Shown here piece by piece: positions 54,814 to 63,253 of a stretch of 64,000 bases of DNA. The stretch lies in the NCBI RefSeq assembly GCF_000330725.2, contig NZ_AMZY02000010.1, positions 186,001 through 250,000 on the forward strand. Reading direction: 5' to 3'. The position numbers and the translations under genes were made by a program. The stretch comes from Mariniradius saccharolyticus AK6. Its GTDB lineage: Bacteria > Bacteroidota > Bacteroidia > Cytophagales > Cyclobacteriaceae. The notes under the pieces are model-generated. The model ran no database searches. It was given only the letters and a program-made list of their open reading frames with translations, and was not told where the DNA came from. How positions within the stretch are numbered: the stretch's first letter is position 1; every line of letters starts with the position of its first letter.

Positions 54814-57800
54814 ATGAACACTCCCAGTTTCAAAGAAGACCATATCTCCCAGATCCCTGCGATCCAGTGGCTTTGCAAGCTGGGCTTTGAGTACCTGACC
54901 GAATCCGAGGCACTGAAGCTAAGGGGAAACAAGACGCAACAGGTGATTTTAGAGGAAGTTCTTCGAGAGCGGCTTCGCGTGATCAATTCGGAGAAGAAAG
55001 TCAGCTCCACCCGTACCACCTACATCAGTGATGCCAATATCGAAAACGGTATCCGTTCCCTTCAGGAAATCCCTCTGAATGAAGGCTACATCCATGGCTG
55101 TGAGTCGGTGTATAATTTGCTGACCTTGGGGATGGCCGTAGAGCAGTCAGTAGACGGAGATAAGAAAAGCTTTACCCTGCATTTTATCGATTGGGAAAAT
55201 CCTTCAACCAACAAATTCCAGGTTACGGAGGAGTATAGGGTTATGCGAAGTACCTCCCGCGATCACTATGTACCTGACTTGGTACTTTTTATCAATGGAA
55301 TTCCCATCGTCATCATCGAATGCAAGCGGCCCGATATGAAGGATCCGCTTCGTCAAGCCATTTCCCAACATCTAAGAAATCAACAGGAAGATGGAATTCG
55401 GAGCCTCTATGTCTATTCCCAATTGTTGCTTTCCTTGGCCACTCAGGAGGCAAGCTATGCGACAAATGGCACTCCCGAAAAGTTCTGGGCGAAATGGAAG
55501 GAGAAATTTCCTTCTGAGCTGGAGGAGAAAACCCACCAAGCCAAGCTAATCGAACTCAAAAACGCCAAATTGGCCCCAGAGCTAAGCAAAAAGCTATTTG
55601 GAGAGCGATTTCGATATGTGCAGCAGTATTTCGAAGCCTTGGAACAGCAGGAAGTTCAGGTTACCGAACAAGACGAATACCTCTATAACCTCTGCCGTCC
55701 TGAGCGCTTGATGGATTTGACTTACAGTTTTGTCCTCTTTGACGATGGAGCCAAAAAGATCACCCGATATCAGCAGTACTTCGCTGTCAAGAAAACTATG
55801 GATCGAATCAGGCATCCAGAAAAGGACGATACGGGAAGAATACGCAGAAAGGGTGGGGTGATCTGGCATACCCAAGGAAGCGGGAAATCCTTGACCATGG
55901 TGATGCTCGCACAGGCCATCGCCATGGAACAAAGCATCCCCAATCCAAAGATCATTCTGGTTACTGACCGAACCGATTTAGACCGACAGATTACCAATAC
56001 TTTTCGCAAGTGCGGAATGGCAGTCAGTAATGCTGCCACAGGTTCCCAGCTCGTTCATTTGTTGGAAAGTCCTTCCGATGCGGTGGTGACGACCATTATC
56101 AATAAGTTTGCCGCCGCGGTCAAGAAGATCCAAAAGCCCCTCGACAACCCTAATATTTTTGTTTTGATTGATGAGGGACACCGAACGCAGCATGGCACAT
56201 TCAATATCGAAATGCAGAAAACCCTTCCGAATGCCTGCTTTATTGCAATGACCGGAACGCCCCTGTTCAAAAAGGAAAAAAGTACTGCGGCAAAATTTGG
56301 GGGGGTGATAGATGCCTACACAGTAGATCAAGCAGTAGAGGACGGAGCAGTAGTTCCGCTTTTGTATGAGGGACGTTTACCAAGACTGGAAGTGAACTCA
56401 GGTCCCTTGGATCGGTATTTTGACATGGTTTCAGAGCCCTTTTCAGAAAATGAAAAAGCCGATTTCAAAAAGAAATTCAGCAGAGCAGATCAGATCAATT
56501 CAGCAGAGCAGCGCATTTATTCAATTTGTTGGGATATCAGCCTTCATTTTCGAGACAATTGGAAGGGAACTGGATTTAAGGCGATGTTGGTCTGTGATAA
56601 GAAAGTCAACGCCATCAAATTCAAGGAAATTCTGGATGAAATTGGATTGGTGAGTTCGGAGGTGTTGATTTCCTCCGTGGATGATCGAGAGGGAGAAGAC
56701 TCAGTCTATGAGCAAAGTAGCGACAAAGTGCAGAAGTTTTGGAAGCGGATGATGCAGGAGCATGGAACTCCCAGAAAGTATGAGTCACAACTCGTCAGTC
56801 GGTTTCAGAATCAACCTGACCCAGAGATTATCATTGTGGTAGACAAGCTGCTTACCGGTTTCGACGAGCCAAAGACCACGGTATTATACCTAACCAGAAA
56901 CCTTCAGGATCATAAACTTCTTCAAGCCATTGCCCGGGTAAATCGGGTCTATCCAGAAAAGGATTTTGGCTATGTGATTGACTATTACGGCGTGATCGAA
57001 AATCTGGATGATGCCTTGAAAATGTATTCCGCATTTCAGGAATTTGACGAAAAAGACGTGGAGGGAACCTTGGTAAATATCGCCGAGGAAATCAAAAAAC
57101 TTCCGCAGAAACACTCTGAGCTTTGGGATATTTTCAAGGAAGTCAAAAATTCCCGAGATGCGGAGGGGTATCAGATGATTCTTAGAGATGAGGCGCTTCG
57201 GGTTGTTTTCTATGACAAGCTTTCCGCTTTTGCAAAATCTTTAAAGCTGGCACTTTCCACGGTTTCATTTCACGATGATACCGATCCGAAGTTGATTGAG
57301 CGATATAAATCAGATTTACTTTTCTTCCTCAAGCTGAGAAATGCAGTTTCGGCCAGATACTCAGACCGGATTGATTACAGCCGTTATGAAAGTCAAATCC
57401 AAAAACTGATCGATACCCATGTGACCGCTGAGAAAGTGGAGCCGATTACTGAACTAGTGAATATTTTTGATCAGGAGAGCTTTGCTAAAGAGGTCGAAAA
57501 GACCGTAGGAGAGGCAGCTAAAGCGGACAAAATTGCGAGCCGAACAGCAAAGCATATCGCTGAAAAGATGGAGGAAGATCCGGCTTTTTATAAGAAGTTT
57601 TCCCAAATGCTCTCCCAAGCGATCGCCGACTATGAAGCAAGACGGATATCAGAGACTCAATACCTGCAACGAGTAAAAGATGTCATGAATGGTGTCTTGA
57701 ACCACACCGATTCCGATTTACCTGAATCCTTGAGGCAGGAACCAGTGGCAGCCGCTTTTTATGGATTGACATTGGAGTTTGTGAAGGAGAAAATGAATGA

Positions 57801-58062
57801 CAAAAAAGTTTCGGGATTAATCAGCGAACAGGCTTCGCTTGCGATTGACCAGCTGGTAAAGACAGCAGTTTTTGGAACCAGTCAAAAACCAATCGTGGAT
57901 TGGGAAAACAAGGACATGATCACAGGAAAGCTGATTATTGAGATTGGAGATTATTTGATAGACGAAGTGCGGGATAAATATCAGCTGGATTTGGCTTTTT
58001 CAGAGTTGGATGAGTTGGCGGTCAAGATTTTGGAAGTAGCCAAGAGACGTTATAAATCATGA
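54814..58062 (+). CDS. hsdR: Type I restriction endonuclease subunit R
   Basis: This 1082-aa HsdR is the translocase/nuclease subunit. The N-terminal PD-(D/E)xK nuclease site reads DLVLFINGIPIVIIECKRP with Asp near residue 153 and E-x-K near 168. The SF2 helicase motifs include TQGSGKS (Walker A, ~352), VTDRTDLDRQIT, LIDEGHRTQHG (DEGH, ~452), AMTGTPLF and the late motif IARVNRVYPEKDFG. The C-terminal ~250 residues are helical, as expected for the HsdM-contact region. The preceding 196-nt gap may contain its own promoter. The last codons overlap the metallopeptidase gene (ATGA). Confidence 0.95.
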   Translation: MNTPSFKEDHISQIPAIQWLCKLGFEYLTESEALKLRGNKTQQVILEEVLRERLRVINSEKKVSSTRTTYISDANIENGIRSLQEIPLNEGYIHGCESVYNLLTLGMAVEQSVDGDKKSFTLHFIDWENPSTNKFQVTEEYRVMRSTSRDHYVPDLVLFINGIPIVIIECKRPDMKDPLRQAISQHLRNQQEDGIRSLYVYSQLLLSLATQEASYATNGTPEKFWAKWKEKFPSELEEKTHQAKLIELKNAKLAPELSKKLFGERFRYVQQYFEALEQQEVQVTEQDEYLYNLCRPERLMDLTYSFVLFDDGAKKITRYQQYFAVKKTMDRIRHPEKDDTGRIRRKGGVIWHTQGSGKSLTMVMLAQAIAMEQSIPNPKIILVTDRTDLDRQITNTFRKCGMAVSNAATGSQLVHLLESPSDAVVTTIINKFAAAVKKIQKPLDNPNIFVLIDEGHRTQHGTFNIEMQKTLPNACFIAMTGTPLFKKEKSTAAKFGGVIDAYTVDQAVEDGAVVPLLYEGRLPRLEVNSGPLDRYFDMVSEPFSENEKADFKKKFSRADQINSAEQRIYSICWDISLHFRDNWKGTGFKAMLVCDKKVNAIKFKEILDEIGLVSSEVLISSVDDREGEDSVYEQSSDKVQKFWKRMMQEHGTPRKYESQLVSRFQNQPDPEIIIVVDKLLTGFDEPKTTVLYLTRNLQDHKLLQAIARVNRVYPEKDFGYVIDYYGVIENLDDALKMYSAFQEFDEKDVEGTLVNIAEEIKKLPQKHSELWDIFKEVKNSRDAEGYQMILRDEALRVVFYDKLSAFAKSLKLALSTVSFHDDTDPKLIERYKSDLLFFLKLRNAVSARYSDRIDYSRYESQIQKLIDTHVTAEKVEPITELVNIFDQESFAKEVEKTVGEAAKADKIASRTAKHIAEKMEEDPAFYKKFSQMLSQAIADYEARRISETQYLQRVKDVMNGVLNHTDSDLPESLRQEPVAAAFYGLTLEFVKEKMNDKKVSGLISEQASLAIDQLVKTAVFGTSQKPIVDWENKDMITGKLIIEIGDYLIDEVRDKYQLDLAFSELDELAVKILEVAKRRYKS

Positions 58063-58754
58063 AGGATTCATTTCAATTTGGCTCCAAAGTAATTGATTAC
58101 CAAATCACCTATTCGGATCGAAAGACCTTAGGAATCACCGTCACGCCTGAATCAGAAGTCATTATCCAAGCTCCTCTAGATGCAAAAATCGAACGGATTC
58201 AGGAGATTTTACACAAAAGAGCGCCTTGGATTCTTAAGCAGCAGAGCTTCTTTCTATCCTTTCAGCCTAGAACCACAGAGCGAAGGTATGTGAGCGGGGA
58301 AACGCACCTTTATCTAGGAAGGCAGTATAAATTGAAAGTAATTCAATCACATAATGAATTGGTGAAACTGCTTCATGGAGAATTGGTGGTTGAAACTCCT
58401 AATCAGAAAAATGTAAGATCTTTGGTAAAAGCATGGTATCTGGCAAAGGCGAAAGAAAAATTCCAAGAACTCTCAAATCAGTGGATCCATAGGTTCGGAC
58501 CCGAAGGAGTCCAGCCAACCTCCATTGTTTTGAGAGAAATGCCGTTACGTTGGGGAAGTTGTACTCCAAGAGGAAAAATCATTTTAAATCCCGAACTCAT
58601 CAAAGCACCCAAAGGATGCATTGAGTATGTGATTGTCCATGAACTCTGTCATTTAGTATATCGTGACCACTCACCTGCGTTTTTCAGACTTCAAACCCGA
58701 TATATGACAGGTTGGGAAAAGTGGAAGATGAAACTGGAAAAGCTATTGGCATAA
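58059..58754 (+). CDS. YgjP-like M48-type metallopeptidase
   Basis: This 231-aa protein of the YgjP/DUF45 family is a predicted zinc metallopeptidase. The motif HELCHLVYRDHSPAFF near residue 193 gives the two His and the Glu of HExxH, plus a third His in DHSPAFF. The upstream segment MPLRWGSCTPRGKIILNPEL is the conserved substrate-side block. Genes of this family often trail hsdR in type I operons, and here the ATG overlaps the hsdR stop. A role in processing restriction components is suggested by context only. Confidence 0.88.
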   Translation: MKDSFQFGSKVIDYQITYSDRKTLGITVTPESEVIIQAPLDAKIERIQEILHKRAPWILKQQSFFLSFQPRTTERRYVSGETHLYLGRQYKLKVIQSHNELVKLLHGELVVETPNQKNVRSLVKAWYLAKAKEKFQELSNQWIHRFGPEGVQPTSIVLREMPLRWGSCTPRGKIILNPELIKAPKGCIEYVIVHELCHLVYRDHSPAFFRLQTRYMTGWEKWKMKLEKLLA

Positions 58755-58949
58755 ATAGACCTTGAAGCAAGCGCAAGTTCTGCTACTTCAGAAACTTGGA
58801 AAAACACCTGATAAATGGTCTGACTTTCGAGGGCCGTATTTTAAAATTCAGATTCGCCTATCATCCCATTTTATTTTTACTGACCCAAAAAGCTAGAAAT
58901 TCCTTGGAACAAAAAGCCCCGTCAAATCCCTGAGGCTGGACATTGTTAT

Positions 58950-60107
58950 TTAGGACAGGGCAAACAAGTCGATGTAGGATTGAAAAGCATAGACCCTGTT
59001 TCTCCTGAAGCCTGTCAACTCCACCAATATTCCAAGGTCGACGAGGTCGTTGACCAAGCGAATGGCAGTGGAGACATGCACATCCAGCACTTCTGCCACT
59101 CTCGCACTATCGATGATTGGATTGCCGTAGAGAACCTTCAATAGCTTTTTCGCTTCCTGTTGCCTCTTGCCTAACTCAATAAGCTTGGTAAACTCAACAT
59201 GTTCACGCAAGGCCAGTATTCGTTGGAAAGTGTTGATACTTGCCTCAGCAGTTTCGATTACGCCAACCAGAAAAAACCCAAGCCAAGACTGAATATCATT
59301 TTTTTCACGTACCCGCATCAAATGGTCATAATAATCTCTGCGATTTTTTTCAAAGAAGTCGGACAAGTACAAAACCGGTCGCTTCAATAGACCTTTGTCG
59401 AGCAAGTAAAGTGTGATCAACAGCCTCCCAATTCGACCGTTCCCGTCTAGGAATGGGTGAATAGTCTCGAACTGATAGTGAATGAGCGCGATCTTAAGCA
59501 AATGCGGCACATTGGTCGGAGTATCGCTTGTATCTGCATGGATAAAATACTCCAAATCACCCATCAATTCTGAAATTTCGTCATGGGTCGGCGGGACGAA
59601 AATTGCGTTCTTTAGACTCGGTCCTATCCAGTTTTGGCTGGTTCGAAACTCTCCTGGCATTTTTTCCTTGCCACGTGTCCCCTCCAACAATGAAGCATGG
59701 GTATGTTTGATCAAGCGTGTGGAAATTGGGATTTTTTCCAATTCCATTATTGCTTGATTCAAGGCCACAATGTAGCGTTGTACTTCCTTCCAGTCTTCTC
59801 TTCTTTCAGGTTCAATATCCTGTTCGTTGGTTAAAGCCTCCTGAAAGGATGTTTGTGTTCCTTCAATCTTACTTGAAACCGTCGCTTCCTTGGTGATATG
59901 CATCTTGATAAAGAAATCCACATCAGGTATCAATTCTGAAAAAGCATCCAATTTACCTAGGCAACGATCTGCTTGACTCAGTAGATTTGCCAACTTGGGA
60001 TCTGAAATCACCCATTCATAATTGATCTTTTCAGGCCTAAAACTCTGGTATTCCATCCGCTTGACCCAGTTTCCTGATTTGAAAGTCTTGATGTCCCTTG
60101 TCTCCAT
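58950..60107 (-). CDS. Fic-domain protein with C-terminal winged helix
   Basis: This 385-aa Fic protein should transfer AMP (or another nucleotide moiety) onto proteins. Fic_N is at the start (SFRPEKINYEWVISDP). The inhibitory helix motif SSKIEGT at 78-84 is the S-x-x-x-E-G form, so activity is auto-inhibited. The active-site loop HPFLDGNGRIGR is at 217-228. The C-terminal ~85 residues form a winged helix (IIDSARVAEVLDVHVSTAIR, then LVDLGILVELTGFRRNR), as in other Fic regulators with DNA-binding tails. A perfect inverted repeat lies just upstream of its start. It sits directly after the R-M operon on the opposite strand. Confidence 0.9.
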   Translation of the reverse strand: METRDIKTFKSGNWVKRMEYQSFRPEKINYEWVISDPKLANLLSQADRCLGKLDAFSELIPDVDFFIKMHITKEATVSSKIEGTQTSFQEALTNEQDIEPERREDWKEVQRYIVALNQAIMELEKIPISTRLIKHTHASLLEGTRGKEKMPGEFRTSQNWIGPSLKNAIFVPPTHDEISELMGDLEYFIHADTSDTPTNVPHLLKIALIHYQFETIHPFLDGNGRIGRLLITLYLLDKGLLKRPVLYLSDFFEKNRRDYYDHLMRVREKNDIQSWLGFFLVGVIETAEASINTFQRILALREHVEFTKLIELGKRQQEAKKLLKVLYGNPIIDSARVAEVLDVHVSTAIRLVNDLVDLGILVELTGFRRNRVYAFQSYIDLFALS

Positions 60108-60127
60108 ACCTGCCTAATTTCTGATTA

Positions 60128-60163
60128 TTATATTTGCAAAAATAATCTTTTTTGCAAATATAA
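60128..60163. promoter_or_regulatory. Perfect 15-bp inverted repeat before fic
   Basis: TTATATTTGCAAAAA at 60128-60142 and its exact complement TTTTTGCAAATATAA at 60149-60163 are 6 nt apart. The repeat begins 21 nt upstream of the Fic start codon on the minus strand, the usual place for an operator that overlaps a promoter. A further half-site TATTTGCA lies at 60171-60178. The Fic winged helix or another regulator may bind here. Confidence 0.55.
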
Positions 60164-60207
60164 ATTAATGTATTTGCACTTAATAGATTTTGTACAAATA
60201 TGAGAAT

Positions 60208-60351
60208 TCATCTTTGCAGTTCGAGGCGACTTTTGGCCAAGGAAAAGCCCAATCGAATACTGGGGCTTTGAGTGTTGAATGAGGAATCTGCAAATAGGTT
60301 GATGGAGGATTGAAAAGCAGAGACCCGGTATCACGTATGGCGAGTCAATGC
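60208..60351 (-). pseudogene. Decayed fic 3' end
   Basis: The minus strand here reads ALTRHT-stop-YRVSAFQSSINLFADS, which parallels the end of the adjacent Fic protein, ELTGFRRNRVYAFQSYIDLFALS. Nucleotide similarity is plain in TGCTTTTCAATCCT, found in both places. An in-frame TGA breaks the match and the copy runs on to a TGA at 60208-60210 without the original stop. The 5' part of the gene is missing. This is a fragment of a second, related fic gene, or a partial duplication. Confidence 0.6.
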
Positions 60352-60429
60352 CAACAGAGGACGAGACCAATAAGACATTTGATCTCAAAAAATAGCATTC
60401 CAGCTTTGTGCCTCCACTCTCTTTTTTGT

Positions 60430-62001
60430 CTAACAACTTTTAAAAAACTGCTTCTGACCGAGTCGAGCCTCAATTTCCTTGGCAGTCTTGGTGATGGAAA
60501 GTCCGCCTAGATTGGTGCACCTGAGGGTATTGGGGATGCTGTTACCAACCACATACATGGTTTCGATGACTTCGTCGAGCGGAATCAGGTGGTCATAATC
60601 TGCCATGGCCATATTGGCGCAGGAGAGTGCATTGGAAGCTGCCATGACGTTTCTGTTGAGGCATGGGGCTTCCACCCGGTTGCCAATCGGGTCACAAATC
60701 ATACCCAAAGAACTCTGCAAAGCCATGGATGCCGCGGATAGGCTTTGCTGCAAGCTCCCTCCCGCAAGACTGACGATCGCCGCCGCTGCCATGCAGGAAC
60801 CGGAACCGCATTCGGCTTGGCAACCTCCGACTTCAGCAGCAAAAGTGGAATGCGCCGCAATGAATACGCCGATCAGTCCGGCAACCATCAAGGCCTTTAC
60901 TGTTTCTTCGTCAGAAAGTCCAAGAGTGTCCGCCACAGCCAAAACCGAGCCCGGCATGGCCCCACAGGATCCTGCGGTCGGCGCCGCCACAATCACGCCC
61001 ATGGAGCTCTTGACCTCCATGATCGCGGACACATACATGATGATCTTGTTCAGTACGTCCGCAGCGACCAACTTCCTGTCCTCCACCATCGACTTGAACT
61101 TGACCGACTGTGGACCCAAGATCCTGTCTTCGAAGTGGGTTCCCTTCAATCCCGTTTCGACTGCATTTTTCAGGATTATCCGGATATCCTCCATTTTGGA
61201 AAGGACTTCCGCTTCGGAGATATTGCCCCGCATGCTTTCGTACCGTACTGCCAACTCCCAAAGGCTGAGCCCCTTGTCCTGATTGTAGGCCAACATTTCT
61301 TCACAAGTGATGAAGGGAACGGTTTGATTCTTGACTGAAAGGATTGGCAATACAGGCCTGATTTGTTTTGCGCTCCTTACCGTTTCGAGCGCAAGCAGGT
61401 CTTGGATGAGGTTCGTGTCCAAGGATTCCCTCGACCTGATTTCGACGAATGGCCTTTCGTCGACAATGATGTCCCAATCTGCACAGTCCCCGGTTTTTTC
61501 CAAGTATTTTTGAATGCCGACCGGATCGTCGGCAAAAACCAAAGTCACATAGCTATCCCCGGCCATGGACACTTTTGTTCCGTCAATCTCAATGACCTCA
61601 ATCATTCCACCCCCGGTGGAAATGGCGATTACCTGATGGCTTTCCCATGGGTTGGTCAGGGTGATTTTATAGGTGTTAGGGTGTTCTGCCTGAATATCCT
61701 TGATGTTGATTTTCGCCTGAATGCCAGCAGCACCCAAATGCTGTTCGGAATGGACCAAGCGCTCGTCATAAGCCTCCCAGCCCAGAAATCCTCCGAAAAG
61801 TCCCATGTCGGAACCTTGGTCTTTGTGGGTGGTGGCCAAAGAGCCATTGGGGTCGAAGTCAATTTCTATCGAAGAAATTTGGCCGTCCATCAGGTCATGG
61901 CATATGCGCCCGATCCTTAGGGAAGCAGCGCAATGGGAACTTGAAGGTCCTCTCATGACAGGCCCCACGACATCATTGAATATACTCGGGAATGTTTCCA
62001 T
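60430..62001 (-). CDS. sdaA: L-serine ammonia-lyase (iron-sulfur type)
   Basis: This 523-aa protein fuses the beta and alpha parts of the [4Fe-4S] L-serine dehydratase, which converts L-serine to pyruvate and ammonia. The N-terminus has GPSSSHCAASLRIGRI. The alpha domain has APTAGSCGAMPGSVLAVADT and the cluster cysteines in GGCQAECGSGSCMAAAAIVS with a further Cys in MICDPIGN. The chain ends in Cys (KQFFKSC). In the Legionella enzyme the C-terminal Cys binds the cluster as an internal inhibitor, and the same may apply here. The ATG at 61999-62001 was preferred over a TTG eight codons upstream. Confidence 0.9.
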   Translation of the reverse strand: METFPSIFNDVVGPVMRGPSSSHCAASLRIGRICHDLMDGQISSIEIDFDPNGSLATTHKDQGSDMGLFGGFLGWEAYDERLVHSEQHLGAAGIQAKINIKDIQAEHPNTYKITLTNPWESHQVIAISTGGGMIEVIEIDGTKVSMAGDSYVTLVFADDPVGIQKYLEKTGDCADWDIIVDERPFVEIRSRESLDTNLIQDLLALETVRSAKQIRPVLPILSVKNQTVPFITCEEMLAYNQDKGLSLWELAVRYESMRGNISEAEVLSKMEDIRIILKNAVETGLKGTHFEDRILGPQSVKFKSMVEDRKLVAADVLNKIIMYVSAIMEVKSSMGVIVAAPTAGSCGAMPGSVLAVADTLGLSDEETVKALMVAGLIGVFIAAHSTFAAEVGGCQAECGSGSCMAAAAIVSLAGGSLQQSLSAASMALQSSLGMICDPIGNRVEAPCLNRNVMAASNALSCANMAMADYDHLIPLDEVIETMYVVGNSIPNTLRCTNLGGLSITKTAKEIEARLGQKQFFKSC

Positions 62002-62082
62002 AGGTCCCAATTTATCAAATTTCAATTAAAACATCCTTCATGAATCAAAATATAAACGGCGGCTTGGGAATGTCGCTTCATA

Positions 62083-63036
62083 CTAGCTCGGATTGTCAAA
62101 CTCCACATACTTGAACGTATGTGAACCATCTTCAAACAGCTCAAAAAGCCCATAGCCTTTGTTGGTGTTTTCATAGGGCTCGTCGCTCCACCAATTTCCG
62201 GATACGGCCCCGCTGCAGTGATAATGGATGTTTTGGTAGAGGAGTGATTCCACCAAATGGATATGCCCGCTGATGCAGGCCTTCACGTTTTTGTGTTTGA
62301 AAAACAAATTGATCAAAGGCTTGGCATCGATGTGCATCCAGGCTCCTGGTACGATCCAATTGCCCGTTTCGGCATTGTTGCCATCCAAAAATGGGGTCGC
62401 GCCCAAGATTGGAATATGGGAAACAATCAAAATCGGCTTCTCCGCGGGTATGGATTGCAGCGTTTGCTCGAGCCATGCTGCCTGCGCTGTATCCAGTTTG
62501 GCGGTGTACCAAGTGCCATCCTCCTTCTTGTGCGTACTGTCGAGGACTATGAAATGCCAGCCTTTGGATTCGAAGGTGTAATAAGGCATTTCCATACCAT
62601 GTTCCCGCATCACCCAAGCCTTCCCCGGGAAAGGCTCCTCGTGGGGAGTTTTGCCCCAAACGTCATGGTTACCGATGCAGTGGTAAATCTTCAGATCTGG
62701 ATAGGCGGCACGGATTTTTCGCCACACGGCCCATTGGGCTTCTGTTTCCGCTTCATCCTTTCCCAATGCATCCATGATGAGGTCGCCGCCGTTCACAAAA
62801 AAATCGATCGGCTGTTCCTTGTTTAGAATATGGTCAAAACATCTCTTGACCCCTTCCTCGGCACCAACTCCCGGCTCAATATGCATATCTGTCACATGGG
62901 CAAATCGCAAGATGGGAGTTTTGGCTTGCAAGGGTTCAGTTTTAGGGTTGGTACAGGCAAGGGGTAGAACACTTGCGCCCAAAGTCCCCAAACCGAGAGC
63001 CTGGAGAGCGTTTCTTCTTGTGATTTTGGATTTCAT
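62083..63036 (-). CDS. Tat-exported calcineurin-like metallophosphoesterase
   Basis: This 317-aa protein has a leader with a twin-arginine-type motif (KITRRNALQALGLGTLGAS) that also ends in a possible lipobox (LPLAC). The metallophosphoesterase signature blocks are in order: HVTDMHIEPG (DxH), NGGDLIMDAL (GD), CIGNHDVWG (GNHD), VSHIPILGA and ISGHIHLVES (GHxH). The enzyme therefore binds two metals and hydrolyses a phosphomonoester or diester outside the cytoplasm. The best-known relatives include CpdA-like cyclic nucleotide phosphodiesterases. It is separated from the serine dehydratase by about 80 nt on the same strand. Confidence 0.9.
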   Translation of the reverse strand: MKSKITRRNALQALGLGTLGASVLPLACTNPKTEPLQAKTPILRFAHVTDMHIEPGVGAEEGVKRCFDHILNKEQPIDFFVNGGDLIMDALGKDEAETEAQWAVWRKIRAAYPDLKIYHCIGNHDVWGKTPHEEPFPGKAWVMREHGMEMPYYTFESKGWHFIVLDSTHKKEDGTWYTAKLDTAQAAWLEQTLQSIPAEKPILIVSHIPILGATPFLDGNNAETGNWIVPGAWMHIDAKPLINLFFKHKNVKACISGHIHLVESLLYQNIHYHCSGAVSGNWWSDEPYENTNKGYGLFELFEDGSHTFKYVEFDNPS

Positions 63037-63253
63037 AGCATTGGTATTTCAAAGATGAAAAACGCGATCAATAAAGATGGACTTTATCTTTAAAGGATAG
63101 CAATAGCGAAGATATCCGAATTTTCGGTTTTTGAAAGGCAATTGGACGGTTGTGGGAGGATTCGAAAGACCATCATTCCCGAAATGGAAAAGACCTCAAT
63201 CGAATCGGATTTTTTTGCATAAATTATTCCGTCGATAAACTCAATCCAAACTG

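Noticed and set aside
60128-60436. 102-residue open frame upstream of fic
   Set aside because: It crosses the perfect inverted repeat and reads the fic remnant in the wrong frame. The remnant matches Fic only in another frame.
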